Assembly: GCA_030430075.1 (NCBI GenBank)
Contig: JAUIGN010000003.1
Span: 248,001 to 312,000, forward strand
Direction: 5' to 3'
Origin: a bacterium
Lineage (GTDB): Bacteria; Planctomycetota; Planctomycetia; Pirellulales; Pirellulaceae
DNA length: 64,000 nt
Shown here: one piece after another, positions 43,774 through 52,061 of the stretch
How the letters are laid out: every line of letters starts with the position of its first letter
Numbering within the stretch: the first letter of the stretch is position 1
Notes under the pieces: generated by a model
What the model was told of the DNA's origin: nothing
The model's input: the letters and a program-made list of their open reading frames with translations, nothing else
Database searches by the model: none
Position numbers and translations under genes: made by a program

Positions 43774-46665
43774 TCAATAAACGTAGAGAAACTCGTTCGA
43801 GTTCAGCAACAACAAACAGACGTCCGCCAAAGCGCGTGTGTCCGCATCGACGGTCCACGGCTTGGGGTCCGGTACGTAGTCCTCGTAAACATTCAATTTC
43901 TCGATAAACTCGAACGGCTCACCGGTAAACTCTTCGACCAACGAGCGGACGACCTGTGTCGGATACTTGACAGGCACCGGCTGGTGTCGGGCATGATAGG
44001 CGCGCATCTTCGCCAGATAGTCTCCCAGTCGCGACACTTCGTTGTGCGTCGGCACGCGGCCGTAGGCCAGCTCCATCGCGCGATGCACCCACGCGGACTC
44101 GTCCGCCGGCTGTTCCTGTTGGACCCGCAACGCCAAGGCGATCGACCGGTCCGTCATGACATCGCTGTTCAGCAGCGTGAAGGCCTGCGGCGTGACGGCT
44201 GCGGAGTCTCTCATTTCACATGATTCGTTGGCGTTGGGCCGGTTCATGATCTCCAGGAACGGGTCCGCCTGCCCGCGCACCCGGTATGCATAGATGGTTC
44301 GTCGATTGCGTTCCGCCGGGGTCCGCGACGGCTGGTGTGCCGGTGCGATCGAGAACTGAATCATGCGGGGTTGCAGGGCCACTTCCAGATTGATCTCGGG
44401 CATGATCGGCACGCCGCCCATTTCACGATTGAGCTCGCCGCTGACCAGCAGCGTACTGTCCCGCAGCTCTTCGGCCGTGAGGCGCCGTGGGGGGAAGGAA
44501 GCCAGCAGCCGGTTGTCGGGGTCGACGGCCGCCTGCTTCTCCGCGTCGACCGGCCTCCCGGAACGGCGATAGGTCTCCGAGGTCATCAGCAAGCGATGGA
44601 GCCGCTTGACCTTCCAGCCGTGGACGACGAAATCTGCCGTCAGCCAGTCAAGCAGGTCGGGGTGGCTGGGGCGGGCCCCCTTGGCACCGAAGTTGTTCGA
44701 CGTCTTGACCAGCCCGGTGCCGAAATGATACTGCCAGACGCGATTGACCAGCGACCGGGCGGTCAGCGGGTTCCGGTCGCTGGCAATCCACCGGGCCAGC
44801 GCCAGGCGGCGGCCTGCCAGACTCGCGGGAAGACCCCAGGGGTCGGCCGAGCCGTGTCCGGTGGGGACTCCGGCTGCACTCAACACGCCCGGCGTGACGG
44901 GGTCGGCGGGTGCTTCGAGCGATCCGCCGGCCAGAATGAAATTCTGCGGTCGCCAGTCCTGCTTGACCTTTTGTGGTGGCCGCAGCTTGCGGCTGTTCTT
45001 GTGGTCGTCCTGACCGTTGTAGACCGCTTGGGCCATTGGCTGGTAGCGTTCCAGGCGGCGTTGCCAGATCCACACATCTTGCTCGCGGACCTTCTTGATC
45101 CCCTGCTCTTCCGGCGTCAGGCCGACGTGCCGGGGGGGCTTGCTGTCTTCCGGGTCGTTCTTACGGGCTTTCTCGTCCTTGTACGGCAACTCATGGTCGG
45201 CATACCACTTCCTGGCTGCCGCCTCCTGCTTGCCGTTCACCTTGGCCAGCTCTGACCGGGCGTATTCGAACAGCTCCCGAACCAGCGCTTCGTTTTCCTC
45301 GAATCGGCCGCGGTTCTCTGCGGGCAGGAATGGAACCGGCAGCTCTGCCGGTTGGGTCGCGGCAAAGGCCGCATACAGACGGTAGTAGTCGCGCGTCGGT
45401 AGAGGATCAAACTTGTGGTCGTGGCACTTACAGCAGCGCATCGGCATGGAAAGAAAGGTTTGACCGACGTTGTGCACGAGGTCATCAAGATAGATCTGAC
45501 GTGCTTCCTGTTGGGGAATCATGGCAGTCCCCCAAGGCCCCATCCGGAGCAGGCCGGTGGCGATCGTCGCTTCCGGATCGTCGGGCCGCAGCTCGTCGCC
45601 GGCGAGTTGCTCGATGACGAATTCATCGAACGGCTTGTCCTGATTGAAGGCGCGGATCACGTAGTCGCGATATCGCCAGGCGTTGGATCGTTCGTAGTCG
45701 TTGGAGAAGCCGGCCGTGTCGGCATAGCGCACCACGTCCAGCCAGTGTTGGGCCCAACGTTCGCCGTAATGGGAACTGGCCAGCAAGCGGTCGATCAGGT
45801 CGGTCCAGGCCGTCGGCGGATCTTCCCGCCAGGCCGTCATGAAGTCCTGGATCTCCGCAAGCGTCGGCGGGAGGCCGGTCAGATCGTACGTGGCGCGGCG
45901 GAGCAACGTGCGGGGATCCGCCTCCGCCGCCGGTTCCAGGCCGGCAGACGTCAGGCGGGCATGAACGAATGCGTCGACGACGTGTTCGGCTCCGGGCGGG
46001 ACATCGGGGCTGCAAACCGGCTGAAAGACCCAAAGGTCATCCGGTTGGTACCGCCGATAGGTCCAGTCGTCGGAGATGCCGCCGCTGGTATCGACAATTC
46101 GCCCTTCCTCGTTTTCACGGACAGCCCATTCGGTCCGCTGAATCGCTGCTTGCCGCTCGACGCTCGGCCAGGGCGCACCCGCCACAATCCAGCGACGGAA
46201 ATACTCGATCTCCTTCGCATTCAGACGATCGTTCTCTTTCGGCGGCATCTCGTAGCCTTCCCAGAGAATGGCCTGGTACAGCGGGCTCTCTGCCGGCTTG
46301 CCCGGCACCACGGCCGCTTCCCCCGATTCGCCGCCCCGGATCATGCCCTCCCTCGACAGCAAGTTGTACTCGCCTCGTACGTCGTCCGGATCGACGCCGT
46401 GGCAACCGAAGCACTTGGTCTTGAGCAGCGGGAGCACGCGCAACGTAAACAGCCGTTCGCCGTCGTCCCCGCTGCCCCGGTCCTCTGCGGCGAAGCCGCA
46501 TGTCGAGACGGCGAGGCAGACCACCAAGAAAGTCCCCGTCGCGCACCAGGCATGTCGTTGCAAGCGCGCCCCACCGACGCGGTTCACCGGCACGCGTTTC
46601 CAGCGCCGCTTAACGCCCGAGTCATTCGCGCGCAGGCAGTTTGCAGATTGGCTACGGTCGACCAT
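43774..46665 (-). CDS. PSCyt1/DUF1549/DUF1553 planctomycete cytochrome-like protein
   Basis: A 963-residue exported protein. After a basic N-terminus a hydrophobic TFLVVCLAVSTCGFAA segment serves as signal. PSCyt1 holds CFGCH (residues 85-89) and ends in GYEMPPKENDRL. DUF1549 contains AQHWLDVVRYADTAGFSND and CCKCHDHKFDPL, a second CxxCH. DUF1553 has LVNRVWQYHFGTGLVKTSNN and the RRLTAEELRDSTLL element. The ATG at 46665 overlaps the 3' end of the FecR-LamG gene by 14 bp, which indicates translational coupling. It is shorter than the paralogue at 20505 because the central insert is reduced. Confidence 0.93.
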   Translation of the reverse strand: MVDRSQSANCLRANDSGVKRRWKRVPVNRVGGARLQRHAWCATGTFLVVCLAVSTCGFAAEDRGSGDDGERLFTLRVLPLLKTKCFGCHGVDPDDVRGEYNLLSREGMIRGGESGEAAVVPGKPAESPLYQAILWEGYEMPPKENDRLNAKEIEYFRRWIVAGAPWPSVERQAAIQRTEWAVRENEEGRIVDTSGGISDDWTYRRYQPDDLWVFQPVCSPDVPPGAEHVVDAFVHARLTSAGLEPAAEADPRTLLRRATYDLTGLPPTLAEIQDFMTAWREDPPTAWTDLIDRLLASSHYGERWAQHWLDVVRYADTAGFSNDYERSNAWRYRDYVIRAFNQDKPFDEFVIEQLAGDELRPDDPEATIATGLLRMGPWGTAMIPQQEARQIYLDDLVHNVGQTFLSMPMRCCKCHDHKFDPLPTRDYYRLYAAFAATQPAELPVPFLPAENRGRFEENEALVRELFEYARSELAKVNGKQEAAARKWYADHELPYKDEKARKNDPEDSKPPRHVGLTPEEQGIKKVREQDVWIWQRRLERYQPMAQAVYNGQDDHKNSRKLRPPQKVKQDWRPQNFILAGGSLEAPADPVTPGVLSAAGVPTGHGSADPWGLPASLAGRRLALARWIASDRNPLTARSLVNRVWQYHFGTGLVKTSNNFGAKGARPSHPDLLDWLTADFVVHGWKVKRLHRLLMTSETYRRSGRPVDAEKQAAVDPDNRLLASFPPRRLTAEELRDSTLLVSGELNREMGGVPIMPEINLEVALQPRMIQFSIAPAHQPSRTPAERNRRTIYAYRVRGQADPFLEIMNRPNANESCEMRDSAAVTPQAFTLLNSDVMTDRSIALALRVQQEQPADESAWVHRAMELAYGRVPTHNEVSRLGDYLAKMRAYHARHQPVPVKYPTQVVRSLVEEFTGEPFEFIEKLNVYEDYVPDPKPWTVDADTRALADVCLLLLNSNEFLYVY

Positions 46666-48373
46666 GCTCGTACATCTCCTTGATTTCTTCCGCGGTCAGC
46701 GCCGCCGCAAAGATCATAAACTCGTCGATACTTCCATTGAGGTTGCGAACCGCGAAATGCGCGTCCGGCTTAGTCGGCAGCGACCAGTTGCCGATCGAGG
46801 CCGCCCCGATCCGAGTCGTCCTCATCAATTGGTTGTCGGGAATCGTCTCGGCATGCAACGGTTGTCCGTTGAGATAGTGTGTCGTCCGTTGCGCCTGCAC
46901 GTCGTAGGTCGTTGCCAGGTGCAGCCACTGGCCGCTCATCGACGGCTTCCAGAATGGCGGGGAGAGGACTTCACGATGGTCGGGACGGCTGAGGTCGGGT
47001 CCCTGTCCCAGGTCGTCCGGCCGGTTGCGTACCGAAAAGAACAGCTGGCCACTATCCAGGATCTGCCAGTGGGGTTCCCCCTGGTTATAGTTGTCGGTCA
47101 GGAACAGGGAGTTATACCAACGATCGAGACTGTCGATCTTGACCCAACACGCGAAGGTCAGCGAACTGAACTCACCCGGAATCTGCACCCGCACGCGATC
47201 TCCGGGCCGTTTGAATTCCAGGGCCCCCTTGGACGCCCAGCGGCCCGCGACACGCCCCGCACCGACAATCGCACCGTCCAGATCGTCGTTGCCGGGCCGG
47301 GTTCGGTTCTTCAACTTCCTTTCCCACCCACCTGGCTCGTCGAACGGGTAATAGGCGATCAACCGCGGGTCGGCTTGGTGCTCGTCCGACCACGATTTCC
47401 ATCGAGCAAACCGGGCGGTGCCCTGACCGCGCGAGCGGGCGGCCAGGGTGGCGATATCCAGGAATGCTTCCGGCGTCACCGTCGATTGCTCGAATGTTCC
47501 CTCGACCCCGCGCTGCACTCCTTGTCCGGTCGTCAACCGCTGATGCTGGCGGTTCGCATGACGCAGTTCGACTTCGCCGTCAAACACCTGCACATCAGCG
47601 CCCCGTGGGGAAACGTCCATCCCAAACTCGGTGCCCAGATCGACCACCTGCAGATCGTTCACCGTCAGAGAGAATCCGCGTGCGGCAGGAGGCACTTGAG
47701 CCCGCAGACGGCCCTGATGAACGTGGGCCCGAGTCGCCGATTGCAACTCGAGCTCGGCAGGCCCCTCGACAATCACCGTGGCGCCGCAAAAAAACTCGAT
47801 TTGCGCGAAGCCCGAGGCGATAGCCAGGCGGCCGGGGCGAACCGCATCACCGACCTGCAATTCGGCCTGGCCTTCCGCCCAGGAGAGATCGACCAAGCGC
47901 GTGATCAGGGCGACTCCCTGCGAGGTAACTTCTTGAACCGCTGGGACATCGCTGCCGGTTGCCACCGTGCCGAGCGTCCGGTCAGCTGGCGTCGTCTCCC
48001 GCCGCAATTCGAGATACAGCCACCTCCCAGTCAGCATGCAGAAGAACGCAACTGCGGCGATTACCAGCCAGCTGCGGAGCGCCCGTGGTTGACGCCCGGC
48101 AGGGCGCTGGACCGGCGCGCCGGAGCGCCTCGTTTGGCTGAGTGGGTTGGGGGGCGAGGCAGCCACCACCGGCTCGACTGCCTCCCGGGGCTCCAATCCG
48201 GCCGCATCGTCCAACTTCAATGCAGCGCCCAGCATCTGATACTGAACATAGAACGCTCGAGCCGATTCGTCGGCCTTGAGGATCTCACGGATCTGCTGCA
48301 AGCCGTCGGCGCCGAGCGTCCCTGCTTCCCACTCCATCAGCAGCGTTTCCAGCATTTCGATGTTGCCGTCCAT
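46652..48373 (-). CDS. FecR-LamG membrane protein (anti-sigma-like sensor)
   Basis: A 573-residue protein. Residues 1-100 form a cytosolic anti-sigma-like region (MDGNIEMLETLLMEWEAGTL). A single membrane helix lies at about 100-120 (SWLVIAAVAFFCMLTGRWLYL). The exported part has a FecR-like domain (about 190-310; LTVNDLQVVDLGTEFGMDVS, AQVQVFDGEVELR-like segment) and a LamG/concanavalin-A jelly roll (about 350-570; LTFACWVKIDSLDRWYNSLF, then LNGSIDEFMIFAAALTAEEI). LamG usually binds carbohydrates or proteins outside the cell. The gene starts 3 bp after the ECF sigma stop, so it probably holds that sigma inactive until an external ligand is sensed. This architecture is common in planctomycetes. 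Confidence 0.92.
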   Translation of the reverse strand: MDGNIEMLETLLMEWEAGTLGADGLQQIREILKADESARAFYVQYQMLGAALKLDDAAGLEPREAVEPVVAASPPNPLSQTRRSGAPVQRPAGRQPRALRSWLVIAAVAFFCMLTGRWLYLELRRETTPADRTLGTVATGSDVPAVQEVTSQGVALITRLVDLSWAEGQAELQVGDAVRPGRLAIASGFAQIEFFCGATVIVEGPAELELQSATRAHVHQGRLRAQVPPAARGFSLTVNDLQVVDLGTEFGMDVSPRGADVQVFDGEVELRHANRQHQRLTTGQGVQRGVEGTFEQSTVTPEAFLDIATLAARSRGQGTARFARWKSWSDEHQADPRLIAYYPFDEPGGWERKLKNRTRPGNDDLDGAIVGAGRVAGRWASKGALEFKRPGDRVRVQIPGEFSSLTFACWVKIDSLDRWYNSLFLTDNYNQGEPHWQILDSGQLFFSVRNRPDDLGQGPDLSRPDHREVLSPPFWKPSMSGQWLHLATTYDVQAQRTTHYLNGQPLHAETIPDNQLMRTTRIGAASIGNWSLPTKPDAHFAVRNLNGSIDEFMIFAAALTAEEIKEMYEHGRP

Positions 48374-48376
48374 CCG

Positions 48377-48901
48377 CTATCCTTCCGTCGCTAAACGGTT
48401 CTCGACGCAGGCCGCCAACTGGCGGCGAATCCGCAACAGGGCGACCTTGACGGCCCCCACGGATCGATCCGAGGACGCGGCCAGGTCGGCAACCGACATG
48501 GCCCGAAAGTAGCGGCCTTCGATCAGCTCGCGGTTCGTTGCCGTGAGGGCCCGCAAGCAGGGCCGCAATGCCTCGCGAAGCGAATCCAACTGGCCCGCTT
48601 GCCGAGCTGCCTCGGAACTCAACGCCTCGGCCAATTCGGCATCCAACAACAACCGGTCGCGCTGCTTGTCGCGCAAATGGGCCAGCACCTGGAAGCGGGC
48701 AATTGCGAACGCCCACGGCAGGAAGGGCCGGTCCGGCTGGAACTCGTCAATCTTTCGCCACAGCACCAGATTGGTTTCCTGCACAACGTCCGCCGCGCGG
48801 CTATGGTCGCCCAACAGAGAGAACACGTAGCCGTAAAGACGGTTCTGGTGCTCGGTCAACTCCCGCACAAATGTCTCTGACTTGTCCGACGGTTCCATCA
48901 T
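48377..48901 (-). CDS. ECF RNA polymerase sigma factor (FecR-linked)
   Basis: A 174-residue sigma factor with ATG 48901 behind CATCCAGGGAGGC. Region 2 includes RELTEHQNRLYGYVFSLLGD, then DVVQETNLVLWRKIDEF and LPWAFAIARFQVLAHLRDK. Region 4 has FRAMSVADLAASSDRSVGAV and KVALLRIRRQLAACV. The LYGYVFSLLGD opening marks the planctomycete group often annotated as the Rhodopirellula-type sigma family. It is the first gene of the minus-strand run sigma, FecR-LamG, PSCyt1, DUF1501, sulfatase, and likely autoregulates and controls these genes. Confidence 0.95.
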   Translation of the reverse strand: MMEPSDKSETFVRELTEHQNRLYGYVFSLLGDHSRAADVVQETNLVLWRKIDEFQPDRPFLPWAFAIARFQVLAHLRDKQRDRLLLDAELAEALSSEAARQAGQLDSLREALRPCLRALTATNRELIEGRYFRAMSVADLAASSDRSVGAVKVALLRIRRQLAACVENRLATEG

Positions 48902-49028
48902 GCCTCCCTGGATGCGGGCAATTACCGCCCACCAACCTGAGGTTACATCAAATCGAAAAGATCTTCGAGAATTGTTCGCCGGTGGCCGCCATGAACCACG
49001 GCACCGGCCTGCCCGCCCGCGGATCAGC

Positions 49029-49088
49029 CATCAGCCGTTGGACGTGTGCCCCGGTTCTCATCAGCCGTTGGGCGTTAGCCCCGGTTCA
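49029..49088 (+). repeat. 30-bp tandem duplication
   Basis: Two direct units begin CATCAGCCGTTGG, then ACGTGTG or GCGTTAG, then CCCCGGTTC. The sequence resembles short repeats that I recall as frequent between planctomycete genes; copy number elsewhere cannot be checked here. Confidence 0.75.
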
Positions 49089-49283
49089 GCTGAATGCTGC
49101 CCCGACCGAACGTTCACGCGTTCCGGTTGATATCCGCGGCGCTCTGGGCAAGTCCATCACAAGCGACTGCGAAACGACGACTTGCCCTGAATGGTTGTTC
49201 GCACATATATCGTCCGGGTGTCCGCGGCGGAGCGACCCCATGCCCCCGGCGCTCGACCGTGTCTTGGCGTCGCCAAATCGATC

Positions 49284-49312
49284 TTGTCGCCCAAACGCCC
49301 TGCCGCTAGGAT
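49284..49312 (+). promoter_or_regulatory. Putative blaI promoter
   Basis: A -35-like TTGTCG (49284-49289) and a -10-like TAGGAT (49307-49312) have a 17-bp spacer. The predicted start lies in the palindromic operator just downstream. Confidence 0.45.
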
Positions 49313-49330
49313 TTGAACGCTCAAATTTGA
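49312..49330 (+). promoter_or_regulatory. Putative BlaI-type operator
   Basis: TTTGA-ACGC-TCAAA (49312-49325) overlaps the perfect palindrome TCAAATTTGA (49321-49330), giving three regularly spaced half-sites at the predicted transcription start. BlaI/MecI repressors bind palindromes in exactly this place and repress their own operon. Confidence 0.5.
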
Positions 49331-49383
49331 ATCGCCAAATAACGGCGATCAACGACCACGCCACGCGATCACGGAGGTACGCC

Positions 49384-49773
49384 ATGGCAGGCCCCAGGAC
49401 CAAGGAGTTGACCGAACGCGAGCTCGCCGTCATGCGGGTCTTTTGGGACGGCGGCCGGGGGACCGCCGCGGATGCCCGCCAGCGGCTTGCCGAGACGGGG
49501 GTCGAACTGGCCTACGTAACGGTGGCAAACGTTGTCCGCGGCCTTGACGAAAAAGGCTTCTTGCGCCAGCTCAACGCCGCCAGGCCGTTCCAATACGAGC
49601 CGGCACGGACGTTCGAAGATGTTTCGAAGCGGCTGGTCGGCGATCTGGTCGAACGGCTGTTTGACGGCTCGCGTCAGCAACTGCTGGTCCAGGTACTGGG
49701 GAAGCGGCGATTGACAAAGGCGGAGCGGAGCTTTCTGGAACAGCTTCTGGAAGAGCAAGGAGGGTCACCATGA
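49384..49773 (+). CDS. BlaI/MecI/CopY-family transcriptional repressor
   Basis: A 129-residue winged-helix repressor. ATG 49384 is preceded by CACGGAGGTACGCC. The N-terminal DNA-binding domain reads KELTERELAVMRVFWDGGRG, then AYVTVANVVRGLDEKGFL, which is the family's recognition helix and wing. The C-terminal dimerisation region is shorter and more charged (LVGDLVERLFDGSRQQLL). BlaI repressors are released when a BlaR1-type membrane protease cleaves them. The blaR1-like gene overlaps by ATGA, so both are co-translated. No beta-lactamase gene is adjacent; in planctomycetes this pair controls other envelope or redox genes. Confidence 0.94.
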   Translation: MAGPRTKELTERELAVMRVFWDGGRGTAADARQRLAETGVELAYVTVANVVRGLDEKGFLRQLNAARPFQYEPARTFEDVSKRLVGDLVERLFDGSRQQLLVQVLGKRRLTKAERSFLEQLLEEQGGSP

Positions 49774-51833
49774 CGCCCCTGGCACTTCTCTTGAGCGGAC
49801 TGCGGATCAGCCTGGTCAGCGGGTCGGCCCTGGCATTGGCCCATCTGTTGCTAGTCCGTCGTCCGCGCGTCGTCCCGGCAACCGTGGTCACGGGCCTCGT
49901 CTGCAGTTGCCTCCTGCTCGTCGCCCCGTGCCTCGAATGGCCCGCCTTGTGGGAGGCGGCGCTGCCTACCGAATCGTTCCAGGCGCCGGGGACCGGACCG
50001 GTTTCCCAGGACGCAGCCCAAACGGCGCATGGCCGCCCATTCGAATTGTCCCTGGCAGCCATCGGCCGCCTGCTCCAGCGGCTCGACACACACCCCACCG
50101 GACCTTCATGGGAGCCGTGGCCGCTGTTGTTGCTGGGGTTGGTCGCCGTGATGCTAGTGGCGGTCGGCCGAGTCCTCCTGGGAATCATCTGGACCTGGCG
50201 GATCAAACGCTCGAGCCAGGTGATTGCGCCGGCCCGGCTAACTGCGTTGGCCGCCGAGTTGTCCGCAGCGGCGGGCGGCCGGGCTCGAGTCATCTTTCGG
50301 ACGTCGGACCAGATCGATGCCCCCTGCGTCCTGGCAATCGACGGCGGCACCATCTATCTTCCCCGGTATTGGCACGAGCTGACCACGGACGAACTCCGCG
50401 CGACAGTGGCGCATGAAATGGGGCACCTCCATCATCGCGACGCGGTCTGGCGATTGGTTGCCCAGGGCGCTGCCGCATTGCAAGTCCTGCATCCCTGGTC
50501 GCACGGGATGTTGCGCCAACTGGTGCTCGCCCAAGAACTCTCGGCCGACCGCTGGGCCAGCAATCGGATCGGCACGCACCCGTACGTGCGCGGCATCTCA
50601 CGCTTGGCCCTCCGGCTGGACGCCGGCGCGCCAACCTGCCCGGCCGATCGCATCGGTATGTCTCACTCAACTTCTTTTCTGATCAGGAGGATCACCATGT
50701 TACGCAAAGGAATGCACGCCTCGGAAGTACCAAACGGGACCACCAGGGACCGCACGGTCGTCACGCGGAGAATGGCGGTGGCAACCGTCCTGGCAACCGC
50801 TGTAATTTCAGCTTCATGGACGCTGTCGGCCGATGACACGCCCCGCGTCGCTGCGCGGACCGGGGTGGAACGCGACGCGCGCCCGACCGTTGACCCGAGT
50901 GTTCCCTGGGAGCAGTTGCCGGGCCGGAGCGGCTACTGGAGTTTGAATGTCGCGGCGATCCGTAAGCACGCCCTGGTCGGTCCTTGGGTGGCCCAGGTGG
51001 ACGCCCTCTTTCTCACACCTGCGTGGTCCAACGTGGCGCGACCGGCAGCCCGCGATCAGCGAACCGCACTGGGACTGTCGCTCGACAACGTCGTCAATCT
51101 GGCCGGTACGGCGACCGTCACGAACAAGACGACGGCAGTCGACGGAGAAAAGCCGCGAATCGAGACGGGGATTCAATCCGGCGAGGGCATTTTGACACTG
51201 CAAGCTGCGGTGGACTGGCAAGCGGTCGGGAGGGCGTTGAACAAGGACCGGCTTGAAACCCTGATCGCCGGGCTGGTCGGCAAGGACCTGTCTGCCGAGG
51301 CGGCGCAGCAGCTCGTCGAAAAAGACACCGTAGGCACGTTCTTCCAAGAGCAGGCGGATCCCCACCGGCTGATCGTCCGCCAACGCAGCGACGAGGTCCG
51401 CCCGCCAACACCACAGGCACTCATCGCCTTGTGGGGAGCTCATCGTGGCGAACTGGCAACGTTGATCGCCCCCGTCCCGCGACTGGAAGGCGCCTCACAA
51501 GCGGCGTTTGATCAGTTGGTTGCTTCCCTGCATGACGCGTCCGAGTTCTTCCTGATTGGAATCGACCAGGGAGATCAGCCGGAGCGCCTCCGTGTTCGAC
51601 TCGGCTTGACCACGCGGGGCGACACGACGCCGCAGGAATTGGCCACGCTCGCCGGCCACGTACTCCGTGCGGCCGTTGAACGGACCGAAGACGGGGAAGA
51701 CCAGGAGTTCCTGCAGCGGCTCGAGCAGGCGGAGACCACCCTGCACGCGCCGACGGCACCATCGCAGCCGGGGGCGGTGATCTTTCACATCGATCTACCC
51801 GTCGCTACGCTCTGGCAAGTGTTTGCAGGATAG
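49770..51833 (+). CDS. BlaR1-like M56 metalloprotease with long C-terminal domain
   Basis: A 687-residue membrane protein starting in an ATGA overlap with the repressor. Membrane helices lie near residues 5-30, 38-55, 120-145 and about 330-350 (MAVATVLATAVISASWTL). The M56 zinc site is VAHEMGHLHHRDAVW (about 215), with the third ligand in LAQELSADRW. DELRATVAHEMGH fits the family. The C-terminal 320 residues (from about 370) lack a penicillin-binding domain and are not recognised. They would be outside the membrane and may be the ligand sensor. Inside the gene, AGGAGGATCACC precedes an in-frame ATG at 50697, so a separate 378-residue C-terminal product could be made. BlaR1 proteases cleave BlaI on signal perception. 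Confidence 0.9.
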   Translation: MTPLALLLSGLRISLVSGSALALAHLLLVRRPRVVPATVVTGLVCSCLLLVAPCLEWPALWEAALPTESFQAPGTGPVSQDAAQTAHGRPFELSLAAIGRLLQRLDTHPTGPSWEPWPLLLLGLVAVMLVAVGRVLLGIIWTWRIKRSSQVIAPARLTALAAELSAAAGGRARVIFRTSDQIDAPCVLAIDGGTIYLPRYWHELTTDELRATVAHEMGHLHHRDAVWRLVAQGAAALQVLHPWSHGMLRQLVLAQELSADRWASNRIGTHPYVRGISRLALRLDAGAPTCPADRIGMSHSTSFLIRRITMLRKGMHASEVPNGTTRDRTVVTRRMAVATVLATAVISASWTLSADDTPRVAARTGVERDARPTVDPSVPWEQLPGRSGYWSLNVAAIRKHALVGPWVAQVDALFLTPAWSNVARPAARDQRTALGLSLDNVVNLAGTATVTNKTTAVDGEKPRIETGIQSGEGILTLQAAVDWQAVGRALNKDRLETLIAGLVGKDLSAEAAQQLVEKDTVGTFFQEQADPHRLIVRQRSDEVRPPTPQALIALWGAHRGELATLIAPVPRLEGASQAAFDQLVASLHDASEFFLIGIDQGDQPERLRVRLGLTTRGDTTPQELATLAGHVLRAAVERTEDGEDQEFLQRLEQAETTLHAPTAPSQPGAVIFHIDLPVATLWQVFAG

Positions 51834-52061
51834 TGGTGCGAAACCGTTCGGGTTGGCCGGCAGCTGGGGAATTCGACAGGCTGCCCCGGCCGTCGGCCAG
51901 GTCTGAGCGCCGATGCGTACGGTACGGCCGAGTGTCGCCGGAAAGATCGGTCGCCTACAATGACGGGGTTCGATGGCTGCGGTACGATGACGGGCGGCTC
52001 ACGTTTCTGCCGGTCGTCGTGCTGCAGCCCCTTTCGTGGAGGCGCAACAGGAACGTCCGAG

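Larger units (their letters stand above)
48902..49383. other. Divergent intergenic region
   Basis: 480 bp separate the ECF sigma gene (minus) from the blaI-type gene (plus). It contains a 30-bp tandem repeat (49029-49088) and the blaI promoter and operator (49284-49330). The frame of the blaI gene is open far upstream but without coding signs. Confidence 0.6.

Noticed and set aside
46268-48394. Long plus-strand frame opposite the FecR-LamG and PSCyt1 genes
   Set aside because: High GC leaves antisense frames open. Its product is rich in Arg/His/Pro and has no motif, while the minus-strand genes have clear domains.
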